Below, one piece after another: positions 1 to 6,936 of a stretch of DNA of 11,494 bases. Source of the stretch: Lachnospiraceae bacterium (GTDB lineage: Bacteria > Bacillota > Clostridia > Lachnospirales > Lachnospiraceae). A model generated the notes under the pieces. It was not told the DNA's origin, did not search any database, and was given only the letters and a program-made list of their open reading frames with translations. The stretch's first letter is position 1. Every line of letters begins with the position of its first letter. The DNA lies in assembly GCA_021202575.1 (NCBI GenBank), contig JAJQCU010000078.1, positions 1 through 11,494 on the forward strand, given 5' to 3'. Position numbers and translations under genes: made by a program.

Positions 1-2
1 CC

Positions 3-425
3 ACGACCAAACAGCTAGTTAAGGCCGTTTCCAACACGGTAGATATCATGGACGCCACGATCCTGGTCAGCGGCGGCCGCGGCGGCGGAAGCCCGGAGAA
101 CTTTAAAATTCTGGATGATCTTGCGGACGCAATCGGCGGCACTGTCAGCTGCTCCCGCGCGGTGGTGGACGCCGGCTGGAAGCCGAAGGATCTGCAGGTA
201 GGCCAGACCGGCAAGACCGTCCGCCCCAACGTATACTTTGCCATCGGCATTTCCGGTGCCATCCAGCATGTGGCCGGTATGGAGGAGTCCGATATCATCA
301 TCGCCATCAATAAGGATGAGGACGCTCCGATCTTTGATGTGGCGGACTACGGCGTGGTGGGCGACCTGAATAAGATCGTGCCCCAGCTGACTGAGGCCAT
401 CAAGGCCGCGAAAGCGAACAAATAA
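3..425 (+). CDS. etfA: Electron transfer flavoprotein alpha subunit, C-terminal part
   Basis: The reading frame enters from the left edge, so only about 140 C-terminal residues are visible and the true start lies outside. The visible part is the FAD-binding domain of EtfA. It has [12 protein letters not shown] near visible residues 23-34, SRAVVDAGW near 52-59, and the family signature [15 protein letters not shown] followed by IIIAINKD. In butyrate-forming Clostridia, EtfA pairs with EtfB and butyryl-CoA dehydrogenase to reduce crotonyl-CoA, often coupled to ferredoxin reduction by electron bifurcation; that role is family knowledge. The position just before ptb-buk fits a butyrate cluster whose bcd and etfB genes would lie to the left, although this is not visible. 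The gene ends with TAA at 423-425. No defect is seen. Confidence 0.94.
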   Translation, partial: TTKQLVKAVSNTVDIMDATILVSGGRGGGSPENFKILDDLADAIGGTVSCSRAVVDAGWKPKDLQVGQTGKTVRPNVYFAIGISGAIQHVAGMEESDIIIAINKDEDAPIFDVADYGVVGDLNKIVPQLTEAIKAAKANK

Positions 426-448
426 ATATTTGTAATACAGACATACAG

Positions 449-498
449 AAAATCTGCCGCACCCGCAGGGCGTGTACCGCGTGTAAGGGCAGATTTTT
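449..498 (+). terminator. Probable Rho-independent terminator after etfA
   Basis: AAAATCTGCC at 449-458 pairs perfectly with GGCAGATTTT at 488-497. The loop is 29 nt and the right arm runs into five T residues. It lies 24 nt after the etfA stop, which suggests etfA transcription ends or is attenuated here and that ptb-buk has its own promoter or is fed by readthrough. I found no convincing promoter in 499-600; the best -10-like string, TAAAAT at 522-527, has no matching -35. The long loop makes this less certain than the other terminators. Confidence 0.65.
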
Positions 499-609
499 CT
501 GCATGTCCTGCGTGTCCGCTTTAAAATGATGATTTTACGCGTGCCGTTCATACGAAGGGCGTCCCGAAGAAAAAGCGGATGTGACTGAATAAATATGAGG
601 TAAATGACT

Positions 610-1524
610 ATGAATTTCGACTATGTATTAGCGAAGGTGAAAACCTTAAGCAAAAAGAAGGTCGCCATCGCCGCCGCCCAGGACAGTGCAGTCTTAGAGT
701 GCGTCAAGGCCTGCAAAGAGCAGGATATCGCGGACGTCGTGCTGGTGGGTGACCAGGTAAAAATTGAGGAGATCGCGGGTCAGATCGGTCTGGATCTGAC
801 AGGCATTGAGATCATCAACGAGCCGGATATGGTCGAGGCTTCCTTAAAAGCGGTGAAGCTGGCGCATGACGGCGATGTGGACATGTACATGAAGGGCCTG
901 GTGGATACCAAAAACTTCTTAAAGAGTGTATTGAATAAAGAGGTGGGTCTGCGTACCGGCGGCGCCCTGTCCCATGTCAGCGTCTTTGAGGTGCCGGGCT
1001 TTGACCGCCTGCTTTTCCTGACCGATGTAGCCTTCATGACATATCCGACTCTGGAAGATAAGGTACATATCATCAACAACACCATTCCGGTCTGCAGAGC
1101 CTGCGGCGTGGAAGTGCCCAAGGTTGCCCCGGTGGCGGCGGTGGAGGTTGTCAACCCGAAAATGCAGGTGACTGTGGAGGCGGCGGAGCTGACCAGAATG
1201 AACGAGGCCGGTGAGATCACGGGCTGTATCATCAATGGGCCGCTGTCCCTGGACCTGGCGATCGACCCGGAGGCGGCGAAACATAAAGGTGCCACCGACC
1301 GCAAAATTCAGGGCGACGCGGATGTGATTCTCTTCCCGGATATCCATGCCGGTAATCTGGTGTACAAAGCCCTGGTACACACCACAAAATCCAAAAACGG
1401 CTGCATCCTGACCGGTACCAAGGTGCCGGTAATCCTGACCAGCCGTTCCGATACCTTTGAGACTAAACTGAATTCCATCGCGCTGGCGGCGGTCGTCGCG
1501 GAGGAGCTGCAGCAGGGAAAGTAA
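610..1524 (+). CDS. ptb: Phosphate butyryltransferase
   Basis: Phosphate butyryltransferase converts butyryl-CoA and phosphate to butyryl-phosphate and CoA in the cytoplasm. The protein is 304 residues, the usual Ptb size, and belongs to the PTA_PTB acyltransferase family. Family-like segments include MKGLVDTKNFLKSVLNKE near residue 94, the GGALSHVSVFE stretch, INGPLSLDLAID, FPDIHAGNLVYKAL and a C-terminal VPVILTSRSDTFETK. There is an in-frame ATG at 604, but GAGG at 597-600 is only 3 nt from it and 9 nt from the ATG at 610, so 610 is the better start. The gene is followed by buk on the same strand, the standard ptb-buk order. A plain phosphotransacetylase is less likely because of this context and the Ptb-like sequence. 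Confidence 0.95.
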   Translation: MNFDYVLAKVKTLSKKKVAIAAAQDSAVLECVKACKEQDIADVVLVGDQVKIEEIAGQIGLDLTGIEIINEPDMVEASLKAVKLAHDGDVDMYMKGLVDTKNFLKSVLNKEVGLRTGGALSHVSVFEVPGFDRLLFLTDVAFMTYPTLEDKVHIINNTIPVCRACGVEVPKVAPVAAVEVVNPKMQVTVEAAELTRMNEAGEITGCIINGPLSLDLAIDPEAAKHKGATDRKIQGDADVILFPDIHAGNLVYKALVHTTKSKNGCILTGTKVPVILTSRSDTFETKLNSIALAAVVAEELQQGK

Positions 1525-1627
1525 TCCTGCCATAGAATGAGAAAAGTGTCCGGATGTGAGTGCGCCTGTCTGTTTAAAAAGAAGCGGAACTGCCCGTGAG
1601 CGGCATCCGGAAAAGGGGAAAAAGAAA

Positions 1628-2695
1628 ATGTCAGTCAAGAGTTTAATTATCAACCCGGGCTCCACCTCCACCAAAATCGGTGTTTTTGAGGACGAAACCC
1701 TCTTATTTGAGGAAACGCTGCGCCACACCACGGAGGAAATCGCGCAGTTTCCCATGATCGTGGACCAGAAGGATTTCCGCAAAAAGATTATTACGGATCT
1801 GCTGGAGAGCAAAAATTTCGATATCAAAAGTCTGGACGTGGTCGTGGGAAGGGGCGGTATGCTGAAGCCTATCCCTGGCGGCACCTACGCCGTGACGGAT
1901 GATCTGCTGGAGGATCTGAAGGTGGGAGTTCAGGGGCAGCACGCTTCCAATCTGGGCGGTATCCTGGCCCGGGAGATCGCGGACGAGATCGGCGTACCCT
2001 CCTACATTGTGGATCCGGTGGTGGTGGATGAGCTGATGCCCATTGCCAGATATTCCGGCCACCCGGATCTGCCCCGTACCAGCGTCTTCCATGCGTTAAA
2101 CCAGAAGGCGGTAGCCAAGCGCTATGCCAAAGAAGTCGGAAAAGCTTATGAGGAGCTGCGACTGATCGGCGTCCATATGGGTGGCGGTGTGTCTGTAGCG
2201 GCTCATGAGTACGGCAGAGTGGTGGATGTGTTCAACGCGCTCGACGGCGACGGCGCTTTCTCTCCGGAGAGGGCGGGTGCGGTACCGGTGGGCAAGCTGA
2301 TCGGCCTGTGCTTCTCCGGCAAATATACGGAGAAAGAGGTCAGGAAGATGCTGACCGGCAACGGCGGCTTCAACGCCTACCTTGGCACCAACGACATGCG
2401 TGAGGTGACAAAGCGTGCCAACGAGGGAGATGAAAAGGCAAAAGAGGCAAAGGAAGCCTTTCTTTTGCAGGTATCCAAGGATATCGGTTCCATGGCCTGT
2501 GTTCTGAACGGCAAGGTAGACCAGATCATTGTTACCGGCGGCATCGCTTACGGCGAGGACGTGGTGGCGGGCCTGAAGGAAAGATGCGGCTGGATCGCGC
2601 CCTTCACCGTTTATCCCGGTGAGGACGAGCTGCTGGCTCTGGCGCAGGGAGCGCTGAGGGTGCTGAACGGTGAGGAAGAGACCAAAGTATATTAA
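1628..2695 (+). CDS. buk: Butyrate kinase
   Basis: Butyrate kinase transfers phosphate from butyryl-phosphate to ADP, giving butyrate and ATP. The 355-residue product matches the normal length and shows the acetate/butyrate kinase (ASKHA) landmarks: NPGSTSTK at residues 9-16 (phosphate binding), [14 protein letters not shown] near 180, [19 protein letters not shown] near 201, and TGGIAYGED near 302. The frame stays open upstream to a GTG at 1556, but that extension is unlike the family. The ATG at 1628 is preceded by GGGG at 1615-1618 with 9 nt spacing and gives the canonical [16 protein letters not shown] start. It lies 103 nt after ptb. CCGGATG at 1550-1556 and CATCCGG at 1604-1610 could form a long-range stem between the two genes, of unknown meaning. 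A bidirectional terminator follows. Confidence 0.96.
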   Translation: MSVKSLIINPGSTSTKIGVFEDETLLFEETLRHTTEEIAQFPMIVDQKDFRKKIITDLLESKNFDIKSLDVVVGRGGMLKPIPGGTYAVTDDLLEDLKVGVQGQHASNLGGILAREIADEIGVPSYIVDPVVVDELMPIARYSGHPDLPRTSVFHALNQKAVAKRYAKEVGKAYEELRLIGVHMGGGVSVAAHEYGRVVDVFNALDGDGAFSPERAGAVPVGKLIGLCFSGKYTEKEVRKMLTGNGGFNAYLGTNDMREVTKRANEGDEKAKEAKEAFLLQVSKDIGSMACVLNGKVDQIIVTGGIAYGEDVVAGLKERCGWIAPFTVYPGEDELLALAQGALRVLNGEEETKVY

Positions 2696-2738
2696 ATGAT
2701 AAAGGGCGGTTGATGAAGAGCGAGAGCCTTTTGCCCAT

Positions 2739-2796
2739 AAAAAAAGAACTCCTGAATTCATTCCATATCAGAAGGAACGGTAAAGGAGTTCTTTTT
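2739..2796. terminator. Bidirectional terminator between buk and the minus-strand block
   Basis: AAAAAGAACTCCT at 2741-2753 is a perfect inverted repeat of AGGAGTTCTTTTT at 2784-2796. Each arm gives a T-run when read outward, so it can end buk transcription on the plus strand and the lactonase/asrC-remnant transcript on the minus strand. The 30-nt loop contains a possible small inner stem (TTCC at 2761-2764 with GGAA at 2774-2777). Confidence 0.82.
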
Positions 2797-2816
2797 ATTG
2801 TTACCAAATTTCGCGC

Positions 2817-3266
2817 TTAAACATGGGACGTATCTGACGCCGGCCCCGCGTGATGGTGCATACTCGGGGGCTTTACGTTGAAGTTGGAGCGGTATTCATT
2901 TTCATGCCAGAACATATCTTCCGCCACAAGACATTTGGGGTTTAACTCCACGCCGTCCAGAATGATTTCCTTGAATTTCTTGTAGCCGGCCCTGTCGATC
3001 AGATGGCCGCCGTGAAGGTATTCCGGCTTGTAGTCCATTACCCAGGCAGAGAACTTCTGCCAGTTGCCGAGAATGGACAGTACCACATCCTCACTGGCCC
3101 AGTTCAGGAACACCTTGCCGGCCCGGGGAGTCTGCCGCCCGGTTCTGCCGCCCAGTATTACTCTGTAGAAGGGCTCCTCCTGACGGGTCCAGGCGCTTGT
3201 GGGGCAGGCCTTTACGCATTCGCCGCAGCCCACACAGCAGCAGGGATCCTTGTCAAGCGAGGGGAG
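2817..3266 (-). pseudogene. asrC: Anaerobic sulfite reductase subunit C remnant, 5' truncated
   Basis: The frame encodes about the last 145 residues of a siroheme/4Fe-4S sulfite reductase of the AsrC type; such proteins are usually about 300 residues. Visible are a ferredoxin-like cluster motif CVGCGECVKACP, then TSAWTR, a YRVILGGRTG segment, a GGHLIDRAGYKKFKE segment, and an acidic/aromatic tail ending at TAA 2817-2819. The siroheme-binding N-terminal half is missing. No usable start exists: the GTG at 3231-3233 would remove the first cluster cysteine, and there is no Shine-Dalgarno site. Family-like sequence (LDKDPC) can be followed back to about 3258, and the lactonase stop codon is at 3269-3271, so the break is almost exactly at the lactonase end. 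Downstream codons show no stops, so truncation may be recent or the residual frame still conserved. Assignment to AsrC is from recalled family sequence. Confidence 0.75.
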
Positions 3267-3268
3267 TC

Positions 3269-4420
3269 TTACACCTCGTAAAAGGTCACGTTTCCCGGAT
3301 GCTCCTGACCAAAGGTCATGTAAGCAGTCTCCGTCAGCGTCCCGTCATCTGCCACCGCCAGCGTCGTAACGTCCTTTGAGTCCAGATTAGCAACCAGCAG
3401 AAATCTCCCGTCAGGAGAGAGTTTGCAGCCTCTTGGGCCTTTTCCGGAAAGGGCGATCTCCTGGACAAACTCCGGGATACCTGTTTCCTGATCTATCGCA
3501 TATACACACACCATATTGATTCCCCTGTACATGGTATATAGGAAGCGCCCATCGGCACTTACGGTCAGATCAGACTGGGATAAGCTTCTGCCTCCGGCAC
3601 TGGGCGGCGTGACGTCCAATATCTTCACCGTCTCAAGTCCCGCTCCGTAGCTCATGACCGTGAGCCACAGTAGGTACTCGCTGTTAATATAAACGAATGG
3701 CTTTGTCGGATGGAATGCGCTGTAACGGGGGCAGTGTCCGTCCTTTATGCCCTTGCCCCGCTCAAACTGCACGGCGCCGTCAAGAATCAGCTTTTTGCTG
3801 TCTGCGTCAAAATGCATAAGGTATACCTTGTCCTGATTGCGCTCACACACCACAAGGGAGTGACCGTCTGGTGCAAGATTGACAGAGTGAAGGCAGGAGT
3901 AGAACTCCCCCTCCGTCGGGGTTATATATATATCATCAGGGCTCCCCAGGCCGCCGTCGTCATTGATAGGATAGTGTACGATCGTCGTGTCGCTAAAAAT
4001 GCTTTCAAGACTGTACCGCCCGCTCTCTTCCTTAACAATGCGGGTGATGTATGCATTTCCGGAATGGTTGCACAGCAAAAGTCCGTTTCCCGTTCCGTCG
4101 TCCGTTATGTATGCGGGCATCGAGCCGAACGAGCTTTGGCGGCTCACCTCCTCAAGATACCCTGTTTCCGGGTCAACGCGCAGCGAGAAAACACGTCCTC
4201 CTCCGCTCTTTGCCGGCATATCAGGATTATCACTGCGCTCGTCAATGCTGTATATAACGCCGCGCTTCCTGTCGGCGATTATAAGACCTGCCACAATATC
4301 CTCTCTGACTGTTTTGATGTATTTCGTCTCACCGGTGGACGGATCGTATTCATATATTCCGATCCCGCCATCGCCTTTTGTGCTCCAGTTTCCAACATAC
4401 GCATAAGTCTTACCTGACAA
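3269..4420 (-). CDS. Lactonase-family beta-propeller protein (6-phosphogluconolactonase-like)
   Basis: The 383-residue product resembles the seven-bladed propeller lactonase family that includes YbhE/Pgl-type 6-phosphogluconolactonases. It starts with YAYVGNWSTKGDGGIGIYEYD, close to the usual YVGtYt...GI..y opening. Blade-like repeats follow, including LAPDGHSLVVCE, FHPTKPFVYIN, VSADGRFLYTMY and LSPDGRFLLVAN, ending in a conserved HPGNVTF. The likely role is hydrolysis of a sugar lactone in the cytoplasm, but the substrate cannot be read from sequence. The start is TTG at 4420, chosen because GGGGAGG (4435-4429) lies 8 nt upstream and the next residues begin the first blade. No signal peptide is seen. 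It stands alone between two terminators, with the asrC remnant immediately downstream. It has more AT-rich codons and a more AT-rich upstream region than neighbours, hinting at separate origin; this was judged by eye. Confidence 0.85.
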   Translation of the reverse strand: MSGKTYAYVGNWSTKGDGGIGIYEYDPSTGETKYIKTVREDIVAGLIIADRKRGVIYSIDERSDNPDMPAKSGGGRVFSLRVDPETGYLEEVSRQSSFGSMPAYITDDGTGNGLLLCNHSGNAYITRIVKEESGRYSLESIFSDTTIVHYPINDDGGLGSPDDIYITPTEGEFYSCLHSVNLAPDGHSLVVCERNQDKVYLMHFDADSKKLILDGAVQFERGKGIKDGHCPRYSAFHPTKPFVYINSEYLLWLTVMSYGAGLETVKILDVTPPSAGGRSLSQSDLTVSADGRFLYTMYRGINMVCVYAIDQETGIPEFVQEIALSGKGPRGCKLSPDGRFLLVANLDSKDVTTLAVADDGTLTETAYMTFGQEHPGNVTFYEV

Positions 4421-4468
4421 TTTCTGAACCTCCCCGTCTGATTCCTTTAATATCTTCGTTCCGCGTCT

Positions 4469-4503
4469 ATTATAGTTTAACGTCTCTCCCTTTTCTTAGT
4501 CAA
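4469..4503 (-). promoter_or_regulatory. Possible promoter of the lactonase gene
   Basis: On the minus strand a perfect -10 box TATAAT (4474-4469) lies about 50 nt before the TTG start. The only good -35 match, TTGACT (4503-4498), is 23 nt away, longer than the usual 17; at 17 nt only a poor AAGAAA-like hexamer is present. The -10 box is convincing and the -35 is not. The rest of 4421-4750 holds no gene: only this promoter region, a weak CCTAT/ATAGG repeat at 4622-4640, and the terminator at 4682-4721. Confidence 0.35.
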
Positions 4504-4681
4504 ATACTTTTCGGAATCTCTAACCACTTGTTTTTCACAATGTCATTACCATTAAATGCAGCACTACCCCTGAGACTTTAAAGTAAATGACGGGATAATT
4601 CCCCGCAAGCTACCCTCTTGTCCTATGGTACTATAATAGGCATAGCCCGTTTGGTTACATAAGTTGTAGAAAGCAATAGGC

Positions 4682-4721
4682 AAAAAGAGCTCCCTTACCG
4701 CTTTTCAAGGGAGCTCTTTTT
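4682..4721. terminator. Strong bidirectional terminator downstream of the GlsB-type gene
   Basis: AAAAAGAGCTCCCTT at 4682-4696 and AAGGGAGCTCTTTTT at 4707-4721 form a perfect 15-bp stem with a 10-nt loop, followed by a sixth T. On the minus strand it ends the small membrane-protein gene whose stop is at 4751. It also insulates the lactonase promoter from upstream transcription. Confidence 0.88.
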
Positions 4722-4750
4722 TGCTGAACAAGTTGAAAGAATAATATATA

Positions 4751-4990
4751 CTACTTTCTGATCTTCCTGACAATCCAGATCAGGAGGCAGGAGCCGATCA
4801 CACCGCAGATGATGCCGCCGATAATGCCATTGAAGGAAATGCCGATCAGCCCGAAGAGCAGGCCGCCCACGAAGCCGCCGATAATGCCGAGGACGATGTT
4901 GAAGATCAGGCCGCCCTCCACATGTATGATCTGTCCGGCTACGTAGCCGCAGATGGCGCCGATGATGATGGATGAAATAATGCTGAGCAT
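4751..4990 (-). CDS. GlsB/YeaQ/YmgE-family small membrane protein
   Basis: A 79-residue protein made almost entirely of three hydrophobic, glycine-rich segments (about residues 2-22, 26-50 and 54-75). It contains a GAICGYVAGQI stretch and GGFVGGLLFGLIG, typical of the family once called transglycosylase-associated proteins, and ends with a basic tail RKIRK. Members are small inner-membrane proteins often linked to stress or envelope homeostasis; the biochemical role is not established. The start ATG at 4990 has AGAGG (5005-5001) 10 nt upstream. It is transcribed in the same direction as uxaC but is probably separate, as 138 nt with an inverted repeat lie between them. A TATAAA-like box near 5030 has no clear -35. 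Length is normal for the family. Confidence 0.88.
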   Translation of the reverse strand: MLSIISSIIIGAICGYVAGQIIHVEGGLIFNIVLGIIGGFVGGLLFGLIGISFNGIIGGIICGVIGSCLLIWIVRKIRK

Positions 4991-5040
4991 AATTGAAATA
5001 CCTCTTTTCTTGAAAAGTTGACGGGGTCCTTTATAAGAGA

Positions 5041-5116
5041 AGCTTCAGGGCGGCCCGTAGAGTATTCTTTTGTGGAAAATATTCACGAAAAAATATTCCG
5101 GAAAAGGTCTGAAGCT
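5041..5116 (-). repeat. Inverted repeat between uxaC and the GlsB-type gene
   Basis: AGCTTCAG at 5041-5048 pairs with CTGAAGCT at 5109-5116. Inside is an AT-rich section with AATATT at 5080-5085 and again near 5093-5098. It begins about 12 nt past the uxaC stop and could form a 3' structure of the uxaC transcript. There is no clean T-run, so I do not call it a terminator. Confidence 0.35.
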
Positions 5117-5128
5117 GTTCTTATGTTG

Positions 5129-6537
5129 TCAGTCTAACGGAAACTTGAAATATTTCTTCGCGTTATTGTAGGAAATACCTCTGACAATCTCCTCCAGCAT
5201 CTCCCAGTCGCAGGGATACTCCCCGTTCTCCACCCAGTTGCCGATCAGGTTGCAGAGGATGCGGCGGAAATATTCATGCCGGGTATAGGATAAGACGCTT
5301 CTGGAGTAGTTCAGCATGCCCACGAAGCCGCTTAAGTTGCCCAGATTGCCAGAGAAATCATCTGGTTCTGCATGCCGACCTTGTGGGCGGTGAACCACCA
5401 GGCGCTGCCCTGCTGAATCTTGGCTACCGCGGTGGAATCCTGGAAGCAGCCCAGAATGGTGCCGATGGCCTCATTGTCGTTGGGGTTCAGGGAATAGATG
5501 ATGGTCCTGGGAAGCTGATCGGTTTTGATCAGGGCGTTCAGGAAATCCGCCATCTGGGCGCTGGGAGCGTAATTGTTGATGCAGTCGTAGCCGGTGTCCG
5601 GGCCGAGGGACTGATACATCAGCTCATTATTATCCCGCTTGCAACCGTAGTGGAGCTGCATGGCCCAATCCAGCCGGTTGTATTCCTTCGCCACGAAAAG
5701 CATGAAAGCGGTCTTGAATTTCAGCTCGCAGGTCTTGCATACAGATTTGCCTGCCAGACGGTTCGCGAAAATTTCCTCGATCTCCTCATCGGAAGCGGGC
5801 TCATACATTACATACTCGAGAGCGTGGTCGGAGACGCAGCAGCCCTGGCTTGCAAAGAATTCCATGCGGTTGACGAGGGCCGCTTTCAGGTCGGCAAAGC
5901 TCTTAATCTCGATGCCGCTGACTTTGGACAGGGTCGCCAGATAGTCCAGGTACTCCGGCTTCTCAATGTTCATGGCCTTGTCCGGTCTCCAGGCGGGCAA
6001 CACCTTCACCTCAAAGCTTTCGTCAGCCTTAATCTTCTGATGCCACTCCAGACTGTCCACCGGGTCATCGGTGGTGCAGATCAGAGTCACGTTGGACTGA
6101 CGGATCAGGTTGCGCACGCTCATGGAGTCCTCCTGGAGCTTCGCGTTGCACAGGTTCCAGACCTCTTCGGCGGTGTTTTTATTTAACACGCCATAATAAC
6201 CGAAATATCTCTGCAGCTCTAAATGAGACCAGTGGAAGAGCGGATTGCCGATGGCCTTGCCCAGGCACTCAGCCCACTTGAAAAACTTCTCCTTGTCGGA
6301 GGAATCGCCGGTGATGTATTTCTCCTCCACGCCGCAGGAGCGCATGAAGCGCCACTTGTAGTGGTCGCCGCCCAGCCAGACCTGGGTGATATTGTCAAAT
6401 TTGCGGTCCTCGGCGATCTCTTTGGGGTTGATATGACAGTGATAATCCAGGATGGGAGTGGTCGCTGCATATTCGTGATACAGTTTCTGGGCCGTTTCTG
6501 TCTCCAGCAGAAAGTTCTCGTCCATAAATTTCTTCAT
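5129..6537 (-). pseudogene. uxaC: Glucuronate isomerase, broken by a one-base frameshift
   Basis: UxaC isomerises glucuronate to fructuronate and galacturonate to tagaturonate. Restoring one base gives 469 residues, essentially the family length. Visible motifs are the metal-site DYHCHINPKEIA at residues 31-42, CTTDDPVDSLEWH, AWRPDKAMNIEK, QLHYGCKRDNNE and GPDTGYDCINNY. The frame then fails: after MQNQMISLA it reads IWAT and stops, while the next frame carries on with [30 protein letters not shown] and the rest of the normal C-terminus to TGA at 5131-5129. One extra T at the TT of 5346-5347 (plus strand) would repair it to SLANLGNLSG. The start is ATG at 6537, with GGAGG 11 nt upstream; the open frame continues upstream to 6678 but that part is unlike UxaC. 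It is divergent from uxaBA. A sequencing indel and a real mutation are both possible. Confidence 0.93.
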
Positions 6538-6651
6538 TTTTTGCCTTACCTCCATAAATACGTATCCATCAAATGCCCACGGGTGCTTCGCGGGAAAGCC
6601 TTCTGGCCGCTTGATGAAATCATGCGGAATCTTTTTTGCACGATTGAATTT

Positions 6652-6680
6652 ATTATAAGTCATAAATCTGTGAAACACAA
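6652..6680 (-). promoter_or_regulatory. Probable promoter of uxaC
   Basis: On the minus strand TTGTGT (6680-6675) is followed after 17 nt by a perfect TATAAT (6657-6652). The -10 is consensus and the -35 matches at only its first three bases. Transcription would begin near 6645, leaving a leader of about 110 nt before the ATG at 6537. A weak -35 fits a regulated promoter, but no activator site is identified. Confidence 0.5.
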
Positions 6681-6718
6681 GGAGTTATGAGGGAATTTTT
6701 ACAATTGTGGGTTCTGTG

Positions 6719-6730
6719 AATGTTAACATT
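6719..6730. promoter_or_regulatory. Candidate operator palindrome between uxaC and uxaB
   Basis: AATGTTAACATT is a perfect 12-bp palindrome placed between the two divergent promoters, 26 nt before the uxaB -35 and 39 nt upstream of the uxaC -35. A site here could serve a hexuronate repressor acting on both directions. It is only a sequence match to the operator idea; no regulator gene is in the window and I cannot assign a family. Confidence 0.4.
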
Positions 6731-6755
6731 AATTCCATAATTTCTCAAAACCGCA

Positions 6756-6784
6756 TTGACGAATATCCCGTTTTGATATAAAAT
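6756..6784 (+). promoter_or_regulatory. Probable promoter of uxaB-uxaA
   Basis: TTGACG at 6756-6761 and TAAAAT at 6779-6784 are 17 nt apart. An alternative overlapping -10 is TATAAA at 6777-6782, which carries an extended TGN element (TG at 6774-6775). Either choice puts the transcript start near 6790, giving a leader of about 145 nt before the uxaB ATG at 6937. Confidence 0.6.
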
Positions 6785-6840
6785 TTATGTAATTGTTGGG
6801 TGCGGAAAGTGTTTTTTTGTGCATAGTAACAATGGGAAAC

Positions 6841-6878
6841 TGACGCCATGGCGTTCCATGAGATAAGCCGCGGCGTCA
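6841..6878 (+). promoter_or_regulatory. Hairpin and palindrome in the uxaBA leader
   Basis: TGACGCC at 6841-6847 pairs with GGCGTCA at 6872-6878, and the stem can extend through GGC/GCC inside a 2x2 internal loop. The left arm also forms a separate perfect palindrome, ACGCCATGGCGT, at 6843-6854, so two alternative folds compete. A short GGGG/CCCC stem (6881-6884 with 6896-6899) follows before the Shine-Dalgarno at 6925. It could be a DNA operator or an mRNA leader structure. No known riboswitch is recognised. Confidence 0.4.
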
Positions 6879-6936
6879 CAGGGGCGGTTCCATTACCCCG
6901 GCAGTATCATAAAAAATGACAGATGGGAGAACAGGT

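Noticed and set aside
1556..1627. 24-codon N-terminal extension of butyrate kinase from a GTG start
   Set aside because: The extension is basic and unlike the family. The ATG at 1628 has its own Shine-Dalgarno and begins exactly at the family N-terminus.
3003..3379. Two plus-strand small frames over the asrC remnant and the lactonase end
   Set aside because: They lie opposite better supported coding sequence and show low-complexity, family-less translations.
4627..4640. TATAAT-like box on the plus strand at 4632-4637
   Set aside because: No -35 at a workable distance and no plus-strand gene downstream; the terminator at 4682 follows at once.
5383..6186. Plus-strand open frame (267 codons) opposite uxaC
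   Set aside because: It is antisense to a recognised gene. The sequence resembles no protein family and has no Shine-Dalgarno support.
6538..6678. Longer UxaC starting at the upstream ATG in the same frame
   Set aside because: The extra residues overlap the leader and likely promoter, while the ATG at 6537 has a GGAGG site and yields the standard UxaC start.
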